The notes: generated by a model from the sequence alone, not told the origin. Counted from the stretch's first letter, positions 1 through 9,797 are shown. The stretch is DNA of 46,457 nt from Marinifilum sp. (GCA_020717845.1 DYDG01000007.1:1-46457), one strand, 5' to 3'. Made by a program: numbers and translations.

Positions 1-281
1 AGAGATGCTATCTCCTTGTGGTCGCCTATTAGCAAGGACAAGTCTTACCATTACAATCAGTTGCAGAAAAGTCTGGTTTATCCCTGCCAGTTGATAATTG
101 GGCACACTCTCAACATCGTGAACGAATACGGTGTCAAGTGTGGGTAAAAGTCAGCTCCAGGGGGAGAGGGAACAATCTGCCATCTTCATTAATGAGAAAG
201 GCAATAATCATCCCTTTCTATTAATACTCTACTACCCTTGAACCTGTCTCAACGCTATTCATTTTTCTTTTACCTGAGTAA

Positions 282-2516
282 TTATAAAACTTCAAACAAT
301 AAAATCTCCTTGTTCTGATAAACTAAACGGCTATGTTTTCCCAGAAACTCTTCCAATATCCCCATGGATCGGACAAAATCTTCTTTCTGCTCAGGTGCGG
401 AAAAACTTGGTCTAAAAACATTACCAAGAAGCTGATTATAAAGGATATGAGTTATGTGCATTGACTTTAATTTACTGAAAAGTTTGTCAGAGCTATTGGC
501 ATTACTAATAAATGGGACTATCCATGAGGCTTCATAGATTAAATCAGATATATATTCCCGTTTACAATAAAATCCACGATTTTCCCAGATAAAAAAAAGC
601 TTGGAGGACTCAGGAAGTTTTTTGTTTATGTATTGAAACATTTCATAAGGCTGAACATTCTTTGACAAATAAGTTTCAGAGGATTCATTGCCTGCAAGAA
701 TATTCAAATGATCAGGAACTTTTTTTATATACACTGCCCCTTCCTTTGCCATAACTACAACGATTAAAATTGCAGAGATGTGGGATAAAACCCTTGTGGG
801 ATTAAATGATCCTTCTACTTGGGTCATCCTTTGTAACCCTATGACACAAAGGATACTCAATAAAGGAAACACAGGCACTAAATATCGCAGATTTTGAAAA
901 TAATATGCCCAGCAAGCAAAAAATACCCCGCAGGCTATAAAGAGATACCAGTATATCTTTTCTTTGCTTAAAAGAAGAAAAGCAGGAAGGATCATCAAGA
1001 ATAATGGGGTAATCTTGCCCAGAAATGATTTATAATCTAACCCAACATGTATGGTAATATTCCACGGAAGTAGCAAGTATTGCAAAAACTCCCTCCCCAT
1101 GCCAATAGATTTATGAAAATGTTCTAACTGTTCAGCTTGCACCTTACTCCAGTTTATTCCATCAAAAATAGAAAATAGCATTGGATATATTGGATTCCCG
1201 GTAAAATAATAATTTTTCACCATCCATGGCAAAAAGATTAGCATGGAAACACATAAATACAAAGTAATTCGCATCTTCTTCTGTTTTTCCAGTAAGGCAT
1301 GGACAAGCAGGCAGATAAATAAAGCTATAAGACAGAAACAGCCGGTATACTTTATCCCCAAACAAATGCCTGCATAGAAACCCATCAAAACAATCCAACA
1401 GAGAGATTTTTGTTCTGTATATGTAATAAAAGCAAGCATTCCCAAGAGAAAGAAAAAGGTAAGCCCCATATCTACATCAGCAGTAGTTATGGTATCTATT
1501 GCAAATCCATTCGCAAGGAATATTCCCACCCCTAACAGACTTAATTTGAGGGTAGAGAATTTTCTACAGAGAGAATATATGCCTACTCCAGATAAAACAA
1601 AAAAGCTTAAATTGAAAAGTTGGGCAAGGTCAGGGCCCTTTATAAGCATGGCTAATGTATAAAGCAATTCCATATTATGGGATGTATTGGCATTAAAATT
1701 GTAAATAAGTGGGATTATTCGGTGATGGGAAATGTAGTCAGCAGGTATCTTTAAATGATAGGCAATACTATCCCAGGATGCAGGTAGTAGAGTAGTTTCT
1801 GCAAAACAACTAACCCCTGTTAAAATAAAGAAACTTATGAGAAATAAAGAGAAATTATCTATAGATGAGATACTGGAACTTTTTTGAATAATAGATTGAA
1901 TTGTGGCTTTAATCTCTTTACGAGAAATAATTAATAAAATGACCAGAAAGCTTATCAGAATAGAATAAATAATTTCTTTATAAAGAAATCCTGTTATGCC
2001 TATGCCAAATGTAAGAAGCATCAAAAGCCCAAACCCTATTCCTATAGAAAAAAGGAAATCCATGATCAAGGAATCAGGATTATAGCCAATAATGGAAATA
2101 ATTTTCTTGCCTGACAAAAAGGTGATTGCAAAAATCAGTAAATAGCTTAACAATAGAAGGATTACAGAGAAAATATATCCTGTAAGCCTTGAAAAAACAA
2201 CCCCTTCAGACATAAATGCACATATAATTGAGAAAAGCCCTATTCCTGAAAGCAGCAGAATAGATAACCTTTTTATGGAGAACCCTTTTTTTAAGAAGAG
2301 ACTATTCCCCAACCATGTATATCCCAGGATAAGAATTATTAATAAAAGAAATAGGCTTGGGGATTGATTGTATTCTTCTTGATGGATAAGATAATACCTG
2401 TAAAATACCAGAGGGATTAAAATCCATGAGAAAAGGAAGATAATGAGTTCTTTTTTGGATAATATTGCTTTTTTCTGAATAGTCTCATTATGCTTGATTA
2501 CCTTATTTTTCTTCAT
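282..2516 (-). CDS. Polytopic membrane glycosyltransferase (GT39/ArnT/PMT-like)
   Basis: ORF with many TM segments and the 'LPASWDSIAYHLKIPADYI' motif typical of GT39-like proteins. Internal ATG at 2516 (MKKNKVIKHN) is the likely true start; the upstream 94 codons of the ORF are a PEP-CTERM relic. Confidence 0.75.
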   Translation of the reverse strand: MKKNKVIKHNETIQKKAILSKKELIIFLFSWILIPLVFYRYYLIHQEEYNQSPSLFLLLIILILGYTWLGNSLFLKKGFSIKRLSILLLSGIGLFSIICAFMSEGVVFSRLTGYIFSVILLLLSYLLIFAITFLSGKKIISIIGYNPDSLIMDFLFSIGIGFGLLMLLTFGIGITGFLYKEIIYSILISFLVILLIISRKEIKATIQSIIQKSSSISSIDNFSLFLISFFILTGVSCFAETTLLPASWDSIAYHLKIPADYISHHRIIPLIYNFNANTSHNMELLYTLAMLIKGPDLAQLFNLSFFVLSGVGIYSLCRKFSTLKLSLLGVGIFLANGFAIDTITTADVDMGLTFFFLLGMLAFITYTEQKSLCWIVLMGFYAGICLGIKYTGCFCLIALFICLLVHALLEKQKKMRITLYLCVSMLIFLPWMVKNYYFTGNPIYPMLFSIFDGINWSKVQAEQLEHFHKSIGMGREFLQYLLLPWNITIHVGLDYKSFLGKITPLFLMILPAFLLLSKEKIYWYLFIACGVFFACWAYYFQNLRYLVPVFPLLSILCVIGLQRMTQVEGSFNPTRVLSHISAILIVVVMAKEGAVYIKKVPDHLNILAGNESSETYLSKNVQPYEMFQYINKKLPESSKLFFIWENRGFYCKREYISDLIYEASWIVPFISNANSSDKLFSKLKSMHITHILYNQLLGNVFRPSFSAPEQKEDFVRSMGILEEFLGKHSRLVYQNKEILLFEVL

Positions 2517-2858
2517 ATTATTCTCAACCTTCTTCCTTCTACACCATCCCAATCCACACAAACCTGTGCCAAGAAGGATTAAAGAAGCAGGTTCAGTCAC
2601 ACTATTATTATTTGGTGTAGGGGCTAAATACAGTGTTGACCCTGAACTTTTCATGAAATATTCTATACCACTTGCTGGATCATAGTAACTTCCTTTAATT
2701 GAATCCCCAGCATATGCTCCCCAATTCTGGTCTATCCATGTTTGACCTTCGTCATAGCTATCAAAAGAGGTCAGATTACCTCCTTTCATTGCCCACATTC
2801 TATGATGCAGGTTACCATTAGGGTCACCAATACCTGATACCCCTGATACCCCCGATAC
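2517..2858 (-). pseudogene. C-terminal fragment of a PEP-CTERM sorted protein
   Basis: In-frame translation QVSGVSGVSGIGDPNGNLHHRMWAMKGGNLTSF...SVTEPASLILLGTGLCGLGWCRRKK: PEP-like motif, TM helix and basic tail. Frame is closed upstream by a stop and has no signal peptide. Confidence 0.65.
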
Positions 2859-3137
2859 CTGCTAAATCGCAAGTTATGCCAGTGTTGAGTATATCTGCCT
2901 AATCTGATTGCTCAGATCAACATCTTCTATGTAATTATAAAGCTATATTTTACACAATGCCCAAAAAATGAAATATAAATATAACATACCACAAAACACA
3001 CCTTTTGTCAATAAATTTTTTCTGCACAAAATATTGTGAGGCTGTTTATTACTATTGACTGATTACCTCTAAACTGGAAAGATTTCGACCTGAGCAATTA
3101 GGGTAATTTGCTACAGGTGGAAAGTATCCGATACATG

Positions 3138-3305
3138 TCCCGTAGGGACAATATATTGGTAGAAATAGATATGACACAAGCATAAATGCCGTAGGCATGA
3201 TATATTAAAATTCAATCGGCTTGAAATTATGTCGTTCCTATGGAACTTTTAATTTGTTTACGGTTATTTGCTACCAATATTATGTTCCTAACGGAACTTA
3301 GGAAA
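3138..3305. repeat. Cluster of short palindromic repeats (TGTCCCGTAGGGACA / ATGCCGTAGGCAT / GTTCCTATGGAAC / GTTCCTAACGGAAC units)
   Basis: Read directly: 'atgtcccgtagggacaatatattggtag', 'aatgccgtaggcatgatatatt', 'gttcctatggaac', and inverted 'ctaccaatattatgttcctaacggaac'. Confidence 0.75.
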
Positions 3306-3378
3306 AAGATGTGGGTAAGGGTAAGCTTAGCAAAGGGGGTCAGGGGGTTATATTTCCCTCCATTTCTTCTCACACATT

Positions 3379-3561
3379 CTAATTGTTCAGGTGGAAAATT
3401 ATTTTTTTACTTATCGATATTTCTCCTGAATATGTCCCAGCCTCAACTGTTACTGTGCCATTTTCAGGGCAAGCATCAATTCCCTGTTGAATTGTTGGAT
3501 AATCTGCAGGCACGCGAATCTCGCTTGCCTCAATACTTCGCCCTGTTATGTTATACAGCAA
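3379..3561 (-). pseudogene. Right-handed beta-helix / pectate-lyase-like N-terminal fragment
   Basis: EIRVPADYPTIQQGIDACPENGTVTVEAGTYSGEISI matches the well-known 'VPADYPTIQAAIDAA..GDTVLVAPGTY' motif; only about 60 aa remain. Confidence 0.6.
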
Positions 3562-3641
3562 AAAAGGTTGTCAATAATACCAAAACCATCTTTATCCATC
3601 TTGTCTTCATATGAAAATACCTTCTAAATATAATTGACTGC

Positions 3642-5333
3642 TTATCTCCAGAGATAAACAATATCTTTATTCTTAATAGTGCTTCCCTTAGGTAGGAAAA
3701 ACGGCAAAAAGCTATCACGGGTAATATTTACTGCAACCAACTCATATTCATTAGATAATCTTTTATCTATTAATAATTCTCGATCCCCAGGAAGTACTTG
3801 AGAAATCCACTGATAATACTCCTGAATTTTTTGAATACTGATTGGACAGGGTAATAATTCAGCAGCACCAACGATAATTATATCCGGCTTTTTAGAAAAC
3901 ACATAATTGGCATCAAATTTCATATGTCCAACAAGCCCTTTTCCCCCTTTTTCAACCCTTTGACGAGCAATATGTTTATCATTCAATCCCAACATATCTA
4001 TTGTATGGAAGCCTGTATAATATGGAATTATCCCTGCTGGATTGATAGCCATCTTTGTTGAAGACGGAAACACCTTAGCAAACCATTCTCCAGTTTTAAT
4101 ATTAGCTGCATCTCCTTTATTATACTTTGGCACTAATTCTTTTGCTTGAGCTCCCTTAGGACAAGCAGTAAAATTAAAATACAGCAGATAGCCTAAAATA
4201 ATTGCTACAAGTATTGGAGAAAATATCTTCCAACTATTTAAAAATCTTTCAATTATCTTTTCGATATGGATAATTCCCTCTCCTATTAATAAACAAAACA
4301 AGGATAATATTGGCACAAAAAATCTAAAGCATGGGAAACAATCTCCGCCTACTAAAAAAATATAAACACTAAATACTACAATTAAACTTGTAAAATAAGT
4401 AAACCATATTTTCCTATAACAAAAGACACCTAATATTAAAAGAAGAACCAACCCTATCCAACCAAAGTTTGTTGAGAAAAAATTAATTGCATAGTCAAAT
4501 CCAGTTGTATATTGAGCTGCTCCAGGAATAACCTTAGCATAAAAGGTATTCGGCAATAACTCTCCATAATACCACAACTTAAAAACAAGATATGGAACAA
4601 GAATAACAGCAGCCGTAATAAAAAATACCAGAATATCCTTATAATTTACCTTCTTAACAATCCATAACCCCAGAAGATAGATAAAACTAATCAGTAGAAA
4701 AAGAAAACCCTCAGGTCGTGTAAGAGTAGATAGAGCAAAGAAAAAAGAGGATAACATAAAGTTAGATTGTCTGAAATAAAAATATACTCCACAAATTACA
4801 AGAAAACTAAAAAGATGAGTTTCTAACCCTCCTGTAGCCCATAAGGTATAAGAAGGATTAAATGCCAGCAGAATCACAGGAATGAGGTTGTAAATTGGAT
4901 GAGGAAATATAGCTTGAGCAATTCTAAAACTTACAATTATAGTTCCCAATGCAAAGATAATTCCTAAAATAACAGAGGCCTGCGGCATATAACCTTTAAA
5001 GCCACTCAACATTAAAACCCACAAAAAATTAGTATAGCCTTCAACATATTCTCCTATATTAAATACTATCCCATTCCCCTGGATAAAATTTTTTGCATAT
5101 CTAAATGAAATGTATGCATCTTCTAATGGAGGATTAAAATTAAGATAAAAGATATGAAATAATAGAGACAACAATCCTATTAGAAGTCCTATATAGGTAA
5201 CATAAGGAGATATAACCATAGATTGAGATTGTTGCCGAGAAGGTTTATCTGCTTTTTTTTTCTTAGCCATAACGTTTTTCCCTTTATAACCCTTTTTTAA
5301 TACTTCTGATATTTTTGCATGAAATTCTACCAA
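3642..5333 (-). CDS. Polytopic membrane protein, glycosyltransferase/arabinofuranosyltransferase-like
   Basis: 563 aa; 'EDAYISFRYAKNFIQGNGIVFNIGEYVEGYTNFLWVL' motif; multiple TM segments. MAKKKKADK may be the true start. Confidence 0.7.
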   Translation of the reverse strand: MVEFHAKISEVLKKGYKGKNVMAKKKKADKPSRQQSQSMVISPYVTYIGLLIGLLSLLFHIFYLNFNPPLEDAYISFRYAKNFIQGNGIVFNIGEYVEGYTNFLWVLMLSGFKGYMPQASVILGIIFALGTIIVSFRIAQAIFPHPIYNLIPVILLAFNPSYTLWATGGLETHLFSFLVICGVYFYFRQSNFMLSSFFFALSTLTRPEGFLFLLISFIYLLGLWIVKKVNYKDILVFFITAAVILVPYLVFKLWYYGELLPNTFYAKVIPGAAQYTTGFDYAINFFSTNFGWIGLVLLLILGVFCYRKIWFTYFTSLIVVFSVYIFLVGGDCFPCFRFFVPILSLFCLLIGEGIIHIEKIIERFLNSWKIFSPILVAIILGYLLYFNFTACPKGAQAKELVPKYNKGDAANIKTGEWFAKVFPSSTKMAINPAGIIPYYTGFHTIDMLGLNDKHIARQRVEKGGKGLVGHMKFDANYVFSKKPDIIIVGAAELLPCPISIQKIQEYYQWISQVLPGDRELLIDKRLSNEYELVAVNITRDSFLPFFLPKGSTIKNKDIVYLWR

Positions 5334-5378
5334 TAGCCTTGTTTATTTGCACAAATTAATTTAAGAATAGGATTGGGG

Positions 5379-5570
5379 TCAGACCTCGAAAGCAGAATTA
5401 ACTATCTTCCCTACCTTCTTTTTACATTCTTCATCTTTGCTCATCTGGTCTTTTATACGGATACTCGCTTTACCTATTGCAGTCGGACTTACCCCAAATA
5501 TCGCACCTATTTTCTTATTACTCAATCCAGTACGACTATGTAAAATATAGATTGCTACATCCCGACGCAT
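5379..5570 (-). pseudogene. C-terminal HTH relic of a REP-associated (Y1/IS200-like) transposase
   Basis: DVAIYILHSRTGLSNKKIGAIFGVSPTAIGKASIRIKDQMSKDEECKKKV resembles the DnaA-like C-terminal domain of REP-associated transposases. The Y1 catalytic domain is missing, with a stop codon just upstream and a flanking GGGGTCAGACC sequence. Confidence 0.55.
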
Positions 5571-5594
5571 CTAAAGATGCTCACTACATAATTT
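5567..5594. repeat. Dispersed hairpin repeat copy 1 (GCATC-TAAA-GATGC-TCACTACATAATTT)
   Basis: Related copies at 27431-27458 and 45865-45891. Confidence 0.7.
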
Positions 5595-5643
5595 GCAGTG
5601 AGTATTTTTAGACCCGTTATAAGACTTTTTCCACCTGTGTAAG

Positions 5644-5860
5644 AATATAGGGTGGTGTCTGAGAATAACTAAATTCACCGCAGAGACACAGAGATCGCAG
5701 AGAATCGTAGCCAAACAATATAAAAAATCACGAAGGAGACACGAATAGTTTCCATCATTCGTGAAAATTCGTGTGAATTCGTGGCTAATCTCTGCGTCTC
5801 TGCGGTGAAAAAATCTCAAAAATTAACAAAGTAAGCTAATATCAGACACCACCGAATATA
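5644..5860. mobile_element. Nested inverted-repeat (MITE-like) element
   Basis: Outer IR GGTGGTGTCTGA (5651-5662) / TCAGACACCACC (5842-5853); inner IR TTCACCGCAGAGAC (5674-5687) / GTCTCTGCGGTGAA (5796-5809). Confidence 0.7.
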
Positions 5861-5867
5861 GCTGCCT

Positions 5868-8800
5868 TTATCTTACAACCCCAAGTTTTCCTCTTTTCCC
5901 ACCTGTTATTGTATAGATATAAATACCTGAGGCAATGCTTTTCTTTGAAACATCCCATTTTTGAGGGCACTCTGTTACCTCTATTTCATCTATAAGCTCT
6001 CCGGCAATGTTGTAAATCTTGATCTTTGAACCATTGGTTACTTTGTCAAAGTAGATGTATTGCCCTCCCCCTTTTTCCCATGGGTTTGGATAGGCATAGG
6101 CTTTGTCATTATCGGTTATTGTTGATGTCCCGCCTCTAACAGTAAAGCTTCCACTTTCTCTGCTTGCAATATGATTTATATGCTCTTGTTCGTTATAGCT
6201 ATATATTATAGGAGACTCTATTATTATTTTAGTTGATTCACTACAGGGAGAAAAAGTCTCTGTTGTATAGGTCGCATAGACCATTCCTTCATTATCTGTG
6301 AATCCAAATTCAGGGGAAATACTGCTTGTCTGCCTCTGCTTTTTCTTCATTTCTTCAAATGGTCTTTCGTCAATTGTTACTCCTTCTTCTTCTTCTTCTT
6401 CTTCTTCTTCTTCTTCTTCTTTTAAACTAAATTGTGTATATACATTTGGCCGTGGATTATTCCATTCATCTAATAATTGAGCCTTTATCCTGATGGAATC
6501 ACCCGGAGCAACAAATGTTTCTTCTTGAGAAGGCTCTATCTCAAAATGCAGACGATATACCTCAAAAGCATCTACCTGTTTTTCTTCGGCTACAGCAAGG
6601 GTAACAGAGCCAGGATGAAATCCCATGGGAGAAGATACACAATCATGTCCATATTCTGGATGTTCTCCAACTCCTGCTAAGATGAGATAAGATTCTGGAG
6701 GTATATTTTCTAATCTATAGGGTGTTTGTGCAGCCACTGTTGGGTCTATATGAATTCTTGTGAAGAAAACACCATCACATTCCTCTGTTTCAGTCTCTCT
6801 TACATCTGTTATCAGCCATTCCCATTCATAAGGCAGGAGAACTACAGTCAATGTCCCTGAGTAATTACCTCGATATGTTATTGTCCCTTGTAAGCTTGCC
6901 GATGTATTTTCAAGATACATGGCCAAGAATTCATCCCAGTTTGTATCTTTTGAAAAATCAATAATATCTTCTGTATAAGTTCCATATTCTTCATCATAAA
7001 AGCTTTCTGGAAAGTAAATGCTCAATCCGTGCATTTCCCTTTTTGAGAAGTTAGCGATGATAGAAGTATCAAGCTCAGAAATGAGGTTTTCCACAGCTAA
7101 AGAGAGTGCATCTGAAATTGTGCCTGTTAATGTAGCAAAATGGTATAGATCAATATAAGATTCAGCAAAGGCTTTATCTGTCTCCTTCCATGCTGCCCTT
7201 ATTTTATCCCAATCTCCTGTATCTGTAAGAGAACCAATATAGTTAGAGAGTGCCCCTGCTAATTTATCTGTATTAGAAAGAGAGACTGCAGAAAGTGTAG
7301 GGCTTTCACCCATAAAAGAATCCTTTTCCCAATAATCTTTATACCTTCCTACTATTGAACCTCCAAGCTCAGCAGCACTCATGGTTGGTGTTCCATTCAG
7401 GTCTTTTAGAATGAGTTCATAAGGCCAGCCAGGAGCCAGTTCTATCTCCTGCGAGGCAACCATTACGTCTGCATAATCCTTTAGCTGATAGGCATTTTCA
7501 ATCATTCCCATCAAGCAGGCATCAAAGCCTATTAAATTTATCCTGGGCAATTGGGATAAGGCGTCCTGAACCTCACTCATATAAAGGCAATCTCCAGCAG
7601 ATGTATCATCCCAGCAGACAGCCTTTTTTCTTATCTTTTCAAGGCAAGCCTTATCTCTCCAACCATTACCATGATTCATAAACACAAAAGAATAGTTTTC
7701 TGCGGGATAATTCTTCATTGCCCAGGAGGCAAAATCTACTACTGTCTCAGGGTCTCCCATATTCACCTCATCAAGGCTTAAAACCTCTGGTGAGGTTATC
7801 AGCAGATCATTGTCATCCTTAAGCAAGTAATAATAAGATGAATTTTCATGTCCTTCTATTCCATCCATTAAGACAACAACATTTACCTTTTCTGACGAGC
7901 CAACACGCTCTATTATGTTTATATCATCCAGTGCATATTCCTCAAGGTTATTATCGCCATCAAGATAGACTATAAATGTCCAGGATTTTGTGCCATGAGA
8001 TATGGGTACTGCCTCTGAGTAGTTAGAATATACAGGTGGAGATTTTCTTTCTTTTTCCTTTCCATCTGAGATAATTGCATAGACAGAATAGGTGCCTTGT
8101 GGGATATAGGAGATTTTCCAGGTATAGCTGCCACGTGTATCATGTTCAGAGATACCTCCTGCAATCAAAATACCATCATAGTTTTCTTGATCTGTATCGT
8201 AATATAGGCTTATTTTTGCTTCGTCATCTAAATCTTCAGCGTCCCACATAAGGACAAGGCTTTCAGTTCCTTCTTCTGTGGGGGGTAAGAGAGTAATTGC
8301 AGGTGCTGTATTTGACCCAATCCAGATATCCTCTGGCATACACCAATTTCCTGTCTGTGTCCCTGTTAGTGCCCTTATCCTATAGTAATAAAACCCTGTT
8401 TCCTGTCTGCCAGGGATAAGACAAGATGTTCCTGGGGTTACAACTATGGAACTCCATGTAAATGTTTGAGTTGCCTCCTCAAGATCGTAATATTCTGCTT
8501 CATTTACAGGGGACCAGCTTACAGTAAAAGTTTCAAAAGGCGATACTGCATAAAGCGGACAAATGCTGGGAACATTAGGGGTTGTTTTGAAAAGCCTGGA
8601 AAGAAAATCAGGCCAGGTTGTATCGTTGCAAAAGTCGACAGGCTTGAGAAGGACATAGTCAGTATACTCCTCATCCTCTCTACTTTTTGGGAAGTATATA
8701 TTTAAGCCATAGAAATTGGAGCAATCTGAGCTTGCATAATTGGCAATTATTGTCCTATCTAAATTTTCCTTTAAAGATTCAGCTTTTTGAGTTATACTTT

Positions 8801-9776
8801 GGTCTAACAAACTGGCAAAATGATATAAATCAGCATAAACCCCACTTGCCTCTGTTCTATTTCTTGCCTCTTGAATATCTTCCCAATAATACTCTAAGGA
8901 ATCAGCAAACTCTGAGATTAATTCTGGTGCTAAATCATCAAGACAGGTTAAATCAATTGCCGATTGTGTTATTCCGCTTTCACCAGGATAAGCCTGTCCA
9001 TATCTATCTACAATTACCGTACCAAGCTCATTAACACCCATGGTTGGAGTTGCTGCTAAATCCCTCAAAATGACATCATAAGGCCAGCCATCCCCAGGTT
9101 CTTCCTCCTGTGAGAATACTGTAACACTGCCTAAATCCCTGAGCTGATATGCAACCTCAATCATTCCCATCAGGCAGGCATCAAAGCCTATTAGATCGAG
9201 CCTTTTACCTGTTGCCTCAAGTGCCTCTTTTACCTCACTCATGTAGAGGCAGTCATCTCCTGATGTGTCATCCCAACAAACAGCCTTGTTATGACCGTCT
9301 ATTTTAACACTTCTTTTTTGCAAACTTCTTGTTTTTTCCCGCCAGCCGCCGCCATGGTTCCAGAAAATAAGGCTATATTTTTTAGCAGGATAATTGGCAA
9401 TTGCCCAATTTGCAAAATTGGTTAATGTCTGAGTGGCAGCCATATTTACCTCTCGACCTCCCTTCCCATCCCCCCAGTTAGAAATAGCCTGAGATTCATA
9501 TGGTTCCATACCTTTGGCAATCAGAAATCTATGACATTTTGTCCAGTTTCCATGCGATGTGTCAAAGCCTTTAACTCTATCCATCTGAACAACAATGTTT
9601 ATATCCTCATCTGAACCAACAGAAGCCATCTCTAAAAAATCGTCAATGGCATCTTCCTCTAAATTATTATCTCCATCGAGATATACCATAAAGGTATGTT
9701 CTTTTTCCTCGGCATAAGCCTCTATCCCCATACCTAAAGCTATTCCCAAAATGAGCAAAAATCTTAAGACTTGCAT
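5868..9776 (-). CDS. Secreted tandem clostripain-family (peptidase C11) protein with C-terminal T9SS/FlgD-like sorting domain
   Basis: Signal peptide; two copies of 'FMVYLDGDNNLEE...NHGGGWR/NHGNGWR...LIGFDACLMGMIE' with His and Cys intact in both; C-terminal 'AYPNPWEKGG...IYNIAGELIDEIE...ASGIYIYTITGG'. Confidence 0.85.
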   Translation of the reverse strand: MQVLRFLLILGIALGMGIEAYAEEKEHTFMVYLDGDNNLEEDAIDDFLEMASVGSDEDINIVVQMDRVKGFDTSHGNWTKCHRFLIAKGMEPYESQAISNWGDGKGGREVNMAATQTLTNFANWAIANYPAKKYSLIFWNHGGGWREKTRSLQKRSVKIDGHNKAVCWDDTSGDDCLYMSEVKEALEATGKRLDLIGFDACLMGMIEVAYQLRDLGSVTVFSQEEEPGDGWPYDVILRDLAATPTMGVNELGTVIVDRYGQAYPGESGITQSAIDLTCLDDLAPELISEFADSLEYYWEDIQEARNRTEASGVYADLYHFASLLDQSITQKAESLKENLDRTIIANYASSDCSNFYGLNIYFPKSREDEEYTDYVLLKPVDFCNDTTWPDFLSRLFKTTPNVPSICPLYAVSPFETFTVSWSPVNEAEYYDLEEATQTFTWSSIVVTPGTSCLIPGRQETGFYYYRIRALTGTQTGNWCMPEDIWIGSNTAPAITLLPPTEEGTESLVLMWDAEDLDDEAKISLYYDTDQENYDGILIAGGISEHDTRGSYTWKISYIPQGTYSVYAIISDGKEKERKSPPVYSNYSEAVPISHGTKSWTFIVYLDGDNNLEEYALDDINIIERVGSSEKVNVVVLMDGIEGHENSSYYYLLKDDNDLLITSPEVLSLDEVNMGDPETVVDFASWAMKNYPAENYSFVFMNHGNGWRDKACLEKIRKKAVCWDDTSAGDCLYMSEVQDALSQLPRINLIGFDACLMGMIENAYQLKDYADVMVASQEIELAPGWPYELILKDLNGTPTMSAAELGGSIVGRYKDYWEKDSFMGESPTLSAVSLSNTDKLAGALSNYIGSLTDTGDWDKIRAAWKETDKAFAESYIDLYHFATLTGTISDALSLAVENLISELDTSIIANFSKREMHGLSIYFPESFYDEEYGTYTEDIIDFSKDTNWDEFLAMYLENTSASLQGTITYRGNYSGTLTVVLLPYEWEWLITDVRETETEECDGVFFTRIHIDPTVAAQTPYRLENIPPESYLILAGVGEHPEYGHDCVSSPMGFHPGSVTLAVAEEKQVDAFEVYRLHFEIEPSQEETFVAPGDSIRIKAQLLDEWNNPRPNVYTQFSLKEEEEEEEEEEEEGVTIDERPFEEMKKKQRQTSSISPEFGFTDNEGMVYATYTTETFSPCSESTKIIIESPIIYSYNEQEHINHIASRESGSFTVRGGTSTITDNDKAYAYPNPWEKGGGQYIYFDKVTNGSKIKIYNIAGELIDEIEVTECPQKWDVSKKSIASGIYIYTITGGKRGKLGVVR
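6384..6419. repeat. (TTC)12 trinucleotide microsatellite encoding 12 Glu inside the clostripain CDS
   Basis: Counted directly in the sequence. Confidence 0.95.
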
Positions 9777-9797
9777 TTTCTGTGATTCCTTTCACTC

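Noticed and set aside
1-147. Open frame RDAISLWSPISKDKSYHYNQLQKSLVYPCQLIIGHTLNIVNEYGVKCG* at the window start
   Set aside because: Truncated by the window edge, overlaps a dispersed repeat and shows no recognisable motif.
5571-5819. 82-aa ORF MRFFHRRDAEISHEFTRIFTNDGN...
   Set aside because: Lies entirely in the inverted-repeat element; translated repeat sequence, not a gene.
6298-6480. Plus-strand ORF with poly-Ser
   Set aside because: Antisense of the (TTC)12 poly-Glu tract.
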